Positions 1-6,474 of a stretch of DNA of 10,232 nt are shown here, piece after piece (positions within the stretch are counted from its first letter, which is position 1; every line of letters starts with the position of its first letter). Below the pieces are notes generated by a model, which worked only from the letters and a program-made list of their open reading frames with translations, had not been told where the DNA came from and did no database searches. The translations under genes and the position numbers were made by a program. This DNA comes from Firmicutes bacterium UBA5500 (GTDB lineage Bacteria > Bacillota > UBA994 > UBA5500). The DNA is taken from NCBI GenBank assembly GCA_002427055.1, contig DIPA01000114.1:107170-117401 (forward strand), read 5' to 3'.

Positions 1-335
1 AGGCCAGGGAGGGCCAACATGTGAGGATGCCCCTGGAGGCGACTCCCCATTTTGCGCAGAGTAAGTAGTTCCTCTACAGGAAAATAGCCGGAGCGTGCTA
101 ATACGCTGTAAAGAACGGGAGCTACATGTCCCTTAGAAAGAATAAAGCGGTCCCTATCGGCCCAATCGGGGCGTTGGGGATCGTGATGCATTTTGGCGAA
201 ATAAAGGCTAACCAATAGTTCCACTGAAGAAAGCGAGCCGCCGGGATGTCCTGAGCCGGCCGCAGCCGTCATCTTGACAATATCCCGCCGTACCTCTTTG
301 CAGAGTGATTGTAGTTCCTGCAGGTCAGGTCGCAT
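1..335 (-). CDS. Transketolase, N-terminal subunit (partial, 3' end off the left edge)
   Basis: Reading leftward from ATG at 335, the protein opens MRPDLQELQSLCKEVRRDI and continues through AGSGHPGGSLS, a DRDRFILSKGHVAPVLYSVL segment and LRKMGSRLQGHPHM. These are the thiamine-diphosphate-binding and substrate-channel segments of transketolase. The short N-terminus and the RRDIVKM...AGSGHPGGSLS style match the two-gene (split) transketolases of Firmicutes and archaea rather than the full-length TktA type. That is a judgement from pattern, because only about 111 residues are visible and the GDG cofactor motif lies outside. The enzyme moves two-carbon ketol units in the non-oxidative pentose phosphate pathway, in the cytoplasm. 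A GGAG Shine-Dalgarno lies 11 bases upstream of this ATG; another ATG at 343 is out of frame and too close to the site. A C-terminal subunit gene would be expected just beyond the left edge. Confidence 0.92.
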   Translation of the reverse strand, partial: MRPDLQELQSLCKEVRRDIVKMTAAAGSGHPGGSLSSVELLVSLYFAKMHHDPQRPDWADRDRFILSKGHVAPVLYSVLARSGYFPVEELLTLRKMGSRLQGHPHMLALPG

Positions 336-392
336 TGGCGCATTGTCTCCTTTCAGCATTAGGATATACTAATGGGGCTTTTGCCCTCATAA

Positions 393-423
393 ATTATAAC
401 ATAATTTATCCCCATCGGGATAA
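393..423 (-). promoter_or_regulatory. Extended -10 promoter for the transketolase gene with an overlapping inverted repeat
   Basis: On the minus strand TGTTATAAT gives a perfect -10 hexamer (393-398) with the extended TGn motif. The -35 position has no good match, as is usual for extended -10 promoters. Covering the -35 region is an inverted repeat: plus-strand TTATCCC (406-412), four bases, then GGGATAA (417-423). Its place is that of an operator, but the regulator is unknown. Just downstream of the -10, GGGC-TTTT-GCCC (375-386) could form a small hairpin in the 5' untranslated region. The rest of the 336-512 gap shows no gene I would support. Confidence 0.6.
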
Positions 424-512
424 TGCGGTGGATCTACTTGATGGAGAAGTTTGATAAAGATGGGATACCTCCTCGAAGTGTGGAGGAAACATGCCTGGGA
501 GCGGAAGGTCAC

Positions 513-1034
513 CTACGGTATGGTTGCGCCGGTGAGCTCAAATAGAGTATCGCCGATTTCTACATAAATCACAACATTTGCAGTCTGCGGGTTAAGAGGG
601 GGGAAATGCAGAACATAGCGCCAAATCCGGCTGGTTGGGTGGATTTCACCAACCAAATCGATTTCAACCGCTTCGGTGAGCTGGTAGCGCTGGCCTAAGT
701 CATCAACAATGGTGGCGTTTACCTGGCTTGGCCCAGCTACAGGCGCGTTAGCAAGATGTTCTAGAAGCAAAGCAACCTCAGTATGGCTTTTCTTATCAGC
801 GAAGGGTGAGTTTATGGCGTAGTGCTTATGTTTGGCTATGTATTCAAGGCTAAGTCGCTGATCTCCCTCTTGACAGAAGATACTTGAGGGAGCCGGAAGC
901 GGGGTTGATGCTTGCGCGTATAATGGGGCATTACGGTAGACGATAAATGTTGTTTCTGTATTGGGAGGGACAAGCAGATATATTCCTGCAGTGATGAATA
1001 TGACAAGCAGGATAAACATGGCAGCTTTTCGCAT
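513..1034 (-). CDS. Membrane-anchored extracytoplasmic protein of unknown function
   Basis: I do not recognise this 173-residue protein. It starts with a short basic N-terminus (MRKAA) and one hydrophobic segment (about residues 5-22, FILLVIFITAGIYLLV), so it is probably a signal anchor or uncleaved signal peptide with the rest outside the membrane. The remaining 150 residues look beta-rich and include a single cysteine in SSIFCQEGD. The pattern near the C-terminus (DDLGQRYQL ... WRYVLHFPPL ... VVIYVEIGDTLFELTG) resembles small Ig-like domains found in Firmicute surface proteins, but this is only an impression. ATG at 1034 is preferred over an in-frame GTG at 1043: the GAGGTG Shine-Dalgarno lies six bases before the ATG and overlaps the GTG. 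The gene follows mgtE on the same strand, behind that gene's terminator, and no convincing promoter of its own was seen. Confidence 0.75.
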   Translation of the reverse strand: MRKAAMFILLVIFITAGIYLLVPPNTETTFIVYRNAPLYAQASTPLPAPSSIFCQEGDQRLSLEYIAKHKHYAINSPFADKKSHTEVALLLEHLANAPVAGPSQVNATIVDDLGQRYQLTEAVEIDLVGEIHPTSRIWRYVLHFPPLNPQTANVVIYVEIGDTLFELTGATIP

Positions 1035-1101
1035 TGTAATCACCTCTTAGCTGCAGTTTACGCAGTTTATAGCTTGTTAATGAATAGAACGCTCGCATAA
1101 A

Positions 1102-1134
1102 CAAACACCCCCTGGTGTACACAGGGAGTGTTTG
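1102..1134 (-). terminator. Intrinsic terminator after mgtE
   Basis: Two 13-base arms (plus-strand 1102-1114 and 1122-1134) pair with a single G-T wobble around a 7-base loop. On the minus strand the stem is followed by a loose T-rich run (TTTATG after TGTTTG). It begins 26 bases past the mgtE stop codon, as expected for its terminator. On the plus strand it has no T tract. Confidence 0.7.
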
Positions 1135-1159
1135 CATTATTAGAGAGGAAATCTGGTTC

Positions 1160-2491
1160 TCAGCTAAGGTTAAGGAGAGTACCGGCGATATTGAAATAGG
1201 CAATTAACGCTAAAGCATCTACAATTGTAGTGATCAATGGGCCAGCCATAATAGCTGGGTCAATGTTGACCAGCTGGGCCAGTATGGGAAGTAGTCCGCC
1301 GACCATTTTTGCCAGCATGATCGTAACGACTAGGGTAAGGCTGACAACCAGTGCGACGCTGGCCGGGTATTTCTCGATGAGCAGAATACGCCCAAAGTTG
1401 ACTGCTGCTAAGCCAATGCCTACTAAGCTGCTGACAGCTAGCTCTCTACCCATTACCTTCCACCAGTCTTTGATTCTGATTTCGCCTAATGCTAGCCCGC
1501 GGATAACAAGAGTGGAAGATTGTGAACCGGCATTGCCTCCGGTATCCATTAACATAGGTATAAACACTGCCAAAAAGACTACTTGAGCAAGGAGTTCTTC
1601 ATAATGACGCATGATCTGTCCGGTAAAAGTAGCCGAAACCATTAATATTAGCAACCAACCGAAGCGTTGCCCAGCTAGTTTCAGGATCGATGTGGTTAAA
1701 TAGGGAGTATCGCTAGGTTGCATGGCGGCCATGCGCTGAATATCTTCAGTGGCCTCATCATCTACAACGTCGATGATATCATCCCCGGTGACGATACCTT
1801 TCAGTACTCCGTTTTCATCAACGACTGGTAAGGCCATCAAGTCATAGCGCCGGAACAGGGCCGCGACTTGTTCTTGGTCTTCATCGTCAGTTACTTGTAC
1901 AGGGTTAGAGCGCATAATAGAAGAAATTGGGGCTGTTGGTTGCGCCAGTACTAATTCACGCAGTGAAAGTACGCCAACTAAACGTCCTTTTCTATCAGTT
2001 ACATAGGTATAGTAAATAGTCTCGGCTTGTGCGGCTTCAGCGCGGATTATCTGCAATGCTTTGTCTACTGTCCAGTCGGGCCGTACAGTGAGGAACTCAG
2101 TGGTCATGATGGAACCAGAGGATTCCTCTTCGTAGCTAAGCAGGTCATGTAGAGGGCTATCCGTAGGTAAAGCTGTTAAAATGCGTTCTCCTAAATCATC
2201 TTCTAGCCAATTCAGTAGGTCAGCAGCATCGTCGCCAGACATTGCATTGATAATCTCTAATGCTCGTTCAGTAGAAATTAAGCTGAATAGTCGATTAGCT
2301 TGTGCCTCGTCAAACTCCTGTACCACAACTCCTAGCATGGCGGAGCTGATGTGGGGCAAGAGTGCCAGAAGCTCTTCATCGGTCAATGAGGCCATTGCAT
2401 CAGCCAAGTCGACCGGCATTGCATCTGCAAATAAGGTATACAGTTCGCCAGGGTTTTCATTGAGCAGTTGTTTGAGTAGTTCTTTAGGCAC
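1160..2491 (-). CDS. mgtE: Magnesium transporter MgtE
   Basis: MgtE is a homodimeric inner-membrane Mg2+ channel gated by its own cytosolic Mg2+ sensor. At 443 residues this copy has normal family length. In order it shows the MgtE N-terminal helical superhelix domain (about 2-122), a CBS pair (about 127-252, with GRLVGVLSLREL and GVLKGIVTGDDIIDVVDDE) and a C-terminal five-helix membrane domain (about 272-443). The membrane part carries the family signature PMLMDTGGNAGSQSSTL (about 312-328) and, near the end, AGPLITTIVDALALI, whose aspartate (about 425) is the position of the pore Mg2+-binding Asp. I chose GTG at 2491 because the TAGGGGG Shine-Dalgarno lies eight bases upstream; the in-frame GTG at 2500 overlaps that site. 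Expression is probably controlled by the structured leader and attenuator upstream, which has its own strong promoter, so mgtE need not depend on the SDR gene before it. Confidence 0.95.
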   Translation of the reverse strand: MPKELLKQLLNENPGELYTLFADAMPVDLADAMASLTDEELLALLPHISSAMLGVVVQEFDEAQANRLFSLISTERALEIINAMSGDDAADLLNWLEDDLGERILTALPTDSPLHDLLSYEEESSGSIMTTEFLTVRPDWTVDKALQIIRAEAAQAETIYYTYVTDRKGRLVGVLSLRELVLAQPTAPISSIMRSNPVQVTDDEDQEQVAALFRRYDLMALPVVDENGVLKGIVTGDDIIDVVDDEATEDIQRMAAMQPSDTPYLTTSILKLAGQRFGWLLILMVSATFTGQIMRHYEELLAQVVFLAVFIPMLMDTGGNAGSQSSTLVIRGLALGEIRIKDWWKVMGRELAVSSLVGIGLAAVNFGRILLIEKYPASVALVVSLTLVVTIMLAKMVGGLLPILAQLVNIDPAIMAGPLITTIVDALALIAYFNIAGTLLNLS

Positions 2492-2559
2492 TGTTAACAC
2501 CCCCTAAGCCTGTCTGTAGTCACGATGGGGGTTAATTCTAAGAACTTGTTGTAGGTCAT

Positions 2560-2589
2560 AAAAATGCGCCTCCTTTGAGGGAGGCGCAT
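2560..2589 (-). terminator. Intrinsic terminator inside the mgtE 5' leader (attenuator)
   Basis: The minus strand reads ATGCGCCTCC, loop CTCAAA, GGAGGCGCAT, then a run of T: a perfect 10-bp GC-rich stem with a U tract. It lies 68 bases before the mgtE start and about 175 bases downstream of the predicted transcription start, so it controls read-through into mgtE. Its 5' arm (2590-2583) can instead pair with 2646-2639 over eight consecutive pairs, the arrangement of an attenuator. It could also end transcripts of the SDR gene, but that gene's stop codon is 290 bases away. Confidence 0.85.
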
Positions 2590-2590
2590 C

Positions 2591-2764
2591 AGAGATCGCA
2601 TAGACACGCTAAATGAGCGTCGTGAAACTGGGTCTTACGACGCGCCGCCCTCGGAAATATTGGGTTGTTCTAGGTTGAGGGTAACCGTCGCTTTCCACGA
2701 CCAAACTCACCTCTTCGTGTATGGTAATGTTACTTGGAGCACCAACCGAAACTGACCAGTGCTC
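2591..2764 (-). ncRNA. Structured mgtE leader RNA, candidate unclassified riboswitch or attenuator sensor
   Basis: Between the promoter and the terminator the minus-strand RNA folds by hand into a compound helix. P1 is GUCGUGGAA (2701-2693) with UUUCACGAC (2627-2619), nine pairs. P2 is GCGACG (2691-2686) with CGUCGU (2642-2637), six pairs. P3 is CCCUC (2681-2677) with GAGGG (2652-2648). The internal loops are A / AAGACCCAG and GUUA / CGGCG, and the terminal loop has 24 bases. An earlier hairpin, GAGCAC...GUGCUC, lies near the 5' end. P2 uses bases 2642-2637, which overlap the antiterminator strand 2646-2639, so folding the helix should free the terminator. A local hairpin 2643-2637 / 2623-2617 competes with both. 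The position before mgtE suggests Mg2+ control. The conserved M-box segments (such as GUUAGGUGAGGCUCC and GACGCCAAUGGGU) are absent, so I do not assign it to a known class. Confidence 0.6.
2609..2698 (-). CDS. Possible 29-codon leader peptide upstream of mgtE
   Basis: A GTG at 2698 has a good Shine-Dalgarno (GAGGTG, nine bases upstream) and opens a 29-codon frame ending in TAG at 2611-2609. The peptide begins MESDGYPQPRTT and later has GRRVVRPS. An acidic, proline-containing start followed by arginines recalls enterobacterial MgtL, the leader peptide of mgtA, in which ribosomes tend to fall off at low Mg2+. The start codon lies inside helix P1, and the frame spans P2, P3 and the antiterminator strand, so translation would compete with the RNA fold. 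A frame of this length can occur by chance; no comparative evidence is available here. Confidence 0.3.
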   Translation of the reverse strand: MESDGYPQPRTTQYFRGRRVVRPSFTTLI

Positions 2765-2770
2765 ACTAAC

Positions 2771-2799
2771 ATACTATGCATAGGCATTTATCTTGTCAA
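2771..2799 (-). promoter_or_regulatory. Sigma-A type promoter for the mgtE leader
   Basis: The minus strand has a perfect TTGACA (2799-2794), a 17-base spacer, and TAGTAT (2776-2771). Transcription should start near 2764, giving a leader of about 270 bases before the mgtE start codon at 2491. Confidence 0.8.
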
Positions 2800-2878
2800 T
2801 GCGGTTAACAACTATTTAAAGGTAAATTATCGAGATCTAGTTATGTCTGTAGGCACACTTGGGCAGGCATAATGGCTA

Positions 2879-3862
2879 TCAACTGAGCATTCCTGCAGAC
2901 CTAAACCATTCTAGACTATTCTTGATAGATTGCCGAATTGAACGAGGGCTATATCCTAGCTCGCGAGTAGCTTTTGCATGACTGATGAGTCCATTGGATC
3001 TTAGCACATAGAGAGACTGTTGAGTAAAATGAGCACCACTGGCACCTAAAAGTTGTAGGCGTTCAGCTATGCGAGATGCAAATAGAGCTAAGGGAAATGG
3101 TATTTGTGGGCAGAACGCATGTTTACCGGTTAAAGTGTTCACTACTTCAGTAACTTTCTTGATACTGATAAACTCGCCCGATAGGATATAGGTATCGCCT
3201 TTAAGCCCCTTTTCACTGAGGTCTATCAGCCCTGAAGCTACATCACGCACATCGACAAAATCATAACCGCCACGCACATAGCCTCTTAACTTGCCGCGGG
3301 CGGCATTGAGCAGTAGACGACCTACTATCGAAGGTTCATAATCGTAAGGACCTATAATGCCAGAGGGACAGGCGATTACGGCATCAAGCCCTTGCCGTGT
3401 TCCGGCGAGCACGTTCAATGATGCTTGTGCCTTTGTCTTACCATAGTCACCATATACTCGCTCGGGATCAAATTCGAATGTTTCGTCTAGGGCTGTACCA
3501 TGGGGTGGTTCTACAAGAGCATGTACCGAACTGGTATAGACAAGCCGGCGCACACCGCTAAGCAGGCAAGCCTCAACCACATTGGATGTGCCTTTTACAT
3601 TTACTTGTCGCAATAACTCTTGTTGACCGGGCATGACGCTGACGATACCCGCCAAGTGAAAAACAGTATCTGCACCCTGAAAGGCCTTACGGAGTCCTTC
3701 TAAGTCGCGTACGTCAGCAAGTACTTTTTCTATTTGCAGGTCAGCGAGAGAGCTGGCCCGATCTGTCGGTAAGACAATAGCGCGTACTTGCTCTTGCCGA
3801 GCCAGTAACTCGCGGACAAGCACATTACCTAGGTGTCCAGTTGCCCCTGTTACGACTTTCAT
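2879..3862 (-). CDS. NAD(P)-dependent epimerase/dehydratase of the extended SDR family
   Basis: This 327-residue cytoplasmic oxidoreductase has an N-terminal Rossmann fold with TGATGHLG (residues 5-12, the GxxGxxG dinucleotide site), a DVRD segment near 50-53, HLAG at 69-72, YTSS at 109-112 and the catalytic YxxxK (Tyr140-Lys144 in YGKTK). Overall it resembles dihydroflavonol-4-reductase-like and hopanoid-associated (HpnA-like) sugar epimerases. The family turns over nucleotide sugars or small keto/hydroxy substrates, and the substrate cannot be read from the sequence. ATG at 3862 is preferred to the in-frame GTG at 3868, since the only purine-rich ribosome site (GGA in AACGGATG) is too close to the GTG. 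The gene diverges from miaB across an AT-rich gap of 152 bases. No hairpin terminator follows its stop, so it may read through toward mgtE. Confidence 0.85.
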   Translation of the reverse strand: MKVVTGATGHLGNVLVRELLARQEQVRAIVLPTDRASSLADLQIEKVLADVRDLEGLRKAFQGADTVFHLAGIVSVMPGQQELLRQVNVKGTSNVVEACLLSGVRRLVYTSSVHALVEPPHGTALDETFEFDPERVYGDYGKTKAQASLNVLAGTRQGLDAVIACPSGIIGPYDYEPSIVGRLLLNAARGKLRGYVRGGYDFVDVRDVASGLIDLSEKGLKGDTYILSGEFISIKKVTEVVNTLTGKHAFCPQIPFPLALFASRIAERLQLLGASGAHFTQQSLYVLRSNGLISHAKATRELGYSPRSIRQSIKNSLEWFRSAGMLS

Positions 3863-4014
3863 TTTCACACATCCGTTCTTTTGTCAAACTGTTGCTAGCA
3901 CGATACTTAGTTGCCTAATTAACTATTAGCTAAGCATGTTCTTTTTCCTGCTTTTACTTGAAATTCTTTGCTAAATCGTTGCTATCGCGTACAATTAGCT
4001 GGGGGGTGTTATTG

Positions 4015-5343
4015 TTGAAGGCAAAAGCACAGAAGTATTATAAAATAACAGCCTATGGCTGTCAGATGAATGAACACGATGCCGAGGTATTGGCTGGTCA
4101 ACTGCAGGAGCAAAACTACCTGCCTACAGACGATGAAGCGACTGCCGACCTGATAATTTTGATTACTTGTGCAGTGCGGGAGCACGCTGAACAACGAGTA
4201 TACGGAAAAATTGGCGAATTATATCGTCTTAAACAAGAGAATCCCAACCTGATTTTGGCGGTTGGCGGGTGCATGTCACAGCAAATGGAAGTAGCCAAGA
4301 AAATGAAGCAACGTTTTCCATACTTAGACATTATTTTTGGCACACACAATTTGGTCAACTTCCCTGAGTTACTGCGCGCTGCTAGTGATGGCCAGGAGAC
4401 TGTGCTTGAAATTTTGGATAAGGAAGGCAGCTTAGTAGAGCAGTTGCCAAGAGTACGGCAAGACGGCCTAAAAGCTTGGACAACTATCATGTATGGCTGC
4501 AATAACTTTTGTACCTATTGTATCGTCCCCTACGTACGCGGACGAGAGCGGAGTCGACAACCGGCTAGCATTCTAGCCGAAATAGAGGATCTAGTAAGTA
4601 GGGGCTATCAAGAAGTAACCCTGCTAGGGCAGAACGTCAATAGTTATGGCAAGGATCTGCATGATGACTATGATTTCGCCGCATTGCTACGAGCTGTGAA
4701 TGATACAGGCATTAATCGCATTCGCTTTATGACGTCACATCCAAAGGATATTAGCCCTCGTTTGATAACGGCAATGGCTGAATGCGAAAATGTGATGGAA
4801 CATCTTCACTTACCTGTACAATCGGGTAGTAGTCGTATTCTGCAGTCCATGAATAGGCGCTACACGAGGGAGCGTTATCTGGAGCTAGTGCGCGAGATTC
4901 GTACCGCGATACCAGATATTGCGCTGACCACAGATATCATTGTCGGTTTCCCTGGCGAAACCGAGCAAGATTTCGAAGACACTCTGAGTTTGATGGAAGC
5001 AGTGCGTTACGATGCCGCCTTTACTTTTGCTTATTCTCCTCGTGGCGGCACCCCCGCTGCTAAGATGCTAGAGCAAGTGGCAGATGCAGTCAGTAAAGAG
5101 CGCCTGCAGCGTCTTAACGAGCTACAAGCAAGGATTAGTATGGAGCGCAATCAGGAGCTAATCAGTAGTGAGCAACAAATACTGGTTGAAGGGCCCAGTA
5201 AGAACGATCCGAGCCGATTAACTGGCCGCACGCGTGGTAACAAGCTGGTTCACTTTGTCGGTAGTGAACACCTCATAGGGAAGATCGTACGAGTGCGTAT
5301 TACCCAGGCGCAAACCTGGAACCTGTTGGGTGAACTTATTTAG
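4015..5343 (+). CDS. miaB: tRNA-2-methylthio-N6-dimethylallyladenosine synthase MiaB
   Basis: MiaB is a radical SAM methylthiotransferase that adds the 2-methylthio group to i6A at position 37 of tRNAs reading UNN codons, consuming S-adenosylmethionine and releasing 5'-deoxyadenosine. The 442 residues show the three layers of the family: the N-terminal UPF0004 domain with cluster cysteines at about 16 (YGCQMNEHD), 52 (ITCAVREHAEQR) and 86 (GGCMSQ); the radical SAM core with C162, C166 and C169 (YGCNNFCTYC) followed by IVPYVRGRERSR; and a C-terminal TRAM domain for tRNA binding. A longer frame opens at TTG 3958, but the extra 19 residues are not MiaB-like. The GGGGGGTG Shine-Dalgarno at 4001-4008 sits six bases before TTG 4015, which I take as the start. 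A possible promoter, TTGCTA (3968-3973) and TACAAT (3990-3995), is weak evidence because it would start the RNA almost at the ribosome site. Confidence 0.95.
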   Translation: MKAKAQKYYKITAYGCQMNEHDAEVLAGQLQEQNYLPTDDEATADLIILITCAVREHAEQRVYGKIGELYRLKQENPNLILAVGGCMSQQMEVAKKMKQRFPYLDIIFGTHNLVNFPELLRAASDGQETVLEILDKEGSLVEQLPRVRQDGLKAWTTIMYGCNNFCTYCIVPYVRGRERSRQPASILAEIEDLVSRGYQEVTLLGQNVNSYGKDLHDDYDFAALLRAVNDTGINRIRFMTSHPKDISPRLITAMAECENVMEHLHLPVQSGSSRILQSMNRRYTRERYLELVREIRTAIPDIALTTDIIVGFPGETEQDFEDTLSLMEAVRYDAAFTFAYSPRGGTPAAKMLEQVADAVSKERLQRLNELQARISMERNQELISSEQQILVEGPSKNDPSRLTGRTRGNKLVHFVGSEHLIGKIVRVRITQAQTWNLLGELI

Positions 5344-5441
5344 TGCGCTCTAGAAGCGAGTATGACCACGACCTTTATCAGCAGTCTCGGACGGAATTCC
5401 AACACTAACTACACGAATATCTCAGCTTGAATTTTGGAGTC

Positions 5442-5466
5442 AATGCTGCCCACGCAGGGCAGCATT
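5442..5466 (+). terminator. Intrinsic terminator after miaB
   Basis: AATGCTGCCC (5442-5451), loop ACGCA, GGGCAGCATT (5457-5466) form a perfect 10-bp stem followed by a short T run (TTTTGCG). It lies 98 bases past the miaB stop and separates miaB from the hypD operon. The 5344-5441 stretch before it holds no gene that I can support. Confidence 0.7.
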
Positions 5467-5469
5467 TTG

Positions 5470-5538
5470 CGTCAGTCGATAATCTGAACATGCAGGAATA
5501 CAGGTGTTACGATAGAATATTGCTGTAGATGACTGACG
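5470..5538 (+). promoter_or_regulatory. Imperfect long stem-loop just upstream of the hypD operon
   Basis: The 18 contiguous bases 5521-5538 (TGCTGTAGATGACTGACG) can pair entirely with 5470-5494, read as CGTCAGTC, bulge GATA, ATCT, bulge GA, ACA, bulge T, GCA. The enclosed loop has 26 bases. The outer eight pairs are perfect. The element ends ten bases before the AGGAGG ribosome site of the activase gene. It could be a structured 5' leader or a DNA inverted repeat for a regulator. No convincing promoter was found on either side, so whether it is transcribed is unclear. Confidence 0.45.
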
Positions 5539-5563
5539 AGTGTATTAGCAGGAGGCTTTATTC

Positions 5564-6451
5564 ATGCAACAGGGAACAATCTTCAACATACAACGCTTTT
5601 CTATTCATGATGGGCCAGGCATTCGCACGACCATTTTTCTTAAGGGGTGTCCTCTCGGTTGTGCTTGGTGCCACAATCCAGAGAGCCAGCATGCTCTCCC
5701 ACAAATTATGGTACGCGCGGAGCGTTGCCAGGGGTGTGGGGCCTGCGTTAGTGCATGTGCGAATGGTAGCGCGGTTATTACACAGGGCAAACGACAACCT
5801 GCTACCTGCCGCGCTTGTGGTAACTGTGTTGACGTTTGCGCGCATGATGCACTTGAATTAGTTGGTCGTACCATGACAGTCACTGAGGTCATGCAGGAAA
5901 TAATGAAAGATGAGCTCTTTTATGATCAGTCAGGCGGTGGAGTCAGCTTCTCGGGCGGGGAGCCTTTGCTGCAGGCCGAGTTCCTTGAGAACTTACTGGC
6001 TGCTTGCCGTCGGCAAGGATTGCATACTGTAGTAGATACTTGCGGTTACGCCCCTTGGCCTGTGTTAGCAAAGCTTGCTCCCTTGGTGGATTTGTTTCTC
6101 TTTGATGTGAAACTGATGGATGAAGCACGTCACAAGCAATACACCGGGGTATCGAATAGAATAATTCTGCAGAATCTTACTAGTCTAGCTGCCCTACAGA
6201 AACAAATTGAAGTGCGTGTGCCCATTATACCCGGCGTAAATGATGATCGAAAGAATATGGAGGCATTAGCCGAGTTTTTGCGCCCGTTGCCCATATTGGG
6301 TGTGAAACTGCTGCCCTATCATGCCTATGGTGTCCCGAAGTATGCCTATCTAGGGCAGGCGTATCGTTTAGATGAGCAATTGCCTGCGGGCGAAGTAGCT
6401 GTAGAGAAGAGTGCGGCATTTTTGCGCGGTGCGGGTTTGGCAATAATCTAA
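5564..6451 (+). CDS. Glycyl radical enzyme activase, HypD-activating enzyme type
   Basis: This 295-residue radical SAM enzyme installs the glycyl radical on its partner by abstracting hydrogen from the glycine with a 5'-deoxyadenosyl radical. The N-terminus has FSIHDGPGIRTTIFLKGC, with C29, C33 and C36 forming the CxxxCxxC motif that binds the SAM-cleaving [4Fe-4S] cluster. Two ferredoxin-like motifs follow (C55, C58, C61, C65 and C82, C85, C88, C92), as in activases of HypD, choline lyase and glycerol dehydratase but not of pyruvate formate-lyase. SGGEP at 130-134 is the SAM amino-group contact. ATG at 5564 has AGGAGG eight bases upstream. The gene ends 23 bases before hypD on the same strand, so the partner is clear from context. 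It should be oxygen-labile and active only under anoxic conditions. Confidence 0.93.
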   Translation: MQQGTIFNIQRFSIHDGPGIRTTIFLKGCPLGCAWCHNPESQHALPQIMVRAERCQGCGACVSACANGSAVITQGKRQPATCRACGNCVDVCAHDALELVGRTMTVTEVMQEIMKDELFYDQSGGGVSFSGGEPLLQAEFLENLLAACRRQGLHTVVDTCGYAPWPVLAKLAPLVDLFLFDVKLMDEARHKQYTGVSNRIILQNLTSLAALQKQIEVRVPIIPGVNDDRKNMEALAEFLRPLPILGVKLLPYHAYGVPKYAYLGQAYRLDEQLPAGEVAVEKSAAFLRGAGLAII

Positions 6452-6474
6452 TAGCAAGGAAAGGGGACAAAACG

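Noticed and set aside
491..535. Short plus-strand ORF with a GGAGG site (ATG at 491)
   Set aside because: It has only 14 codons and overlaps the end of the minus-strand 173-residue gene; GGAGG here is also half of a small inverted repeat with CCTCC.
1230..1586. Plus-strand open frame of 118 codons
   Set aside because: It lies antisense within mgtE, whose membrane-domain motifs are clear on the other strand, and it has no recognisable product.
2181..2507. Plus-strand open frame of 108 codons
   Set aside because: It is antisense to the mgtE N-terminal domain; its serine-rich composition is typical of a shadow frame.
2591..2764. M-box (ykoK) Mg2+ riboswitch
   Set aside because: The position upstream of mgtE is right, but the conserved M-box blocks as I know them are not found, so the element is reported as unclassified instead.
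3906..3933. AT-rich inverted repeats (CTTAG...CTAAG, TAGTT...AACTA) between the SDR gene and miaB
   Set aside because: The arms are only five bases long in AT-rich DNA, so they are likely by chance; no operator claim is made.
3958..4014. Longer MiaB N-terminus from TTG at 3958
   Set aside because: There is no ribosome site before it, and the 19 added residues are not MiaB-like, whereas TTG 4015 has a strong site at the right distance.
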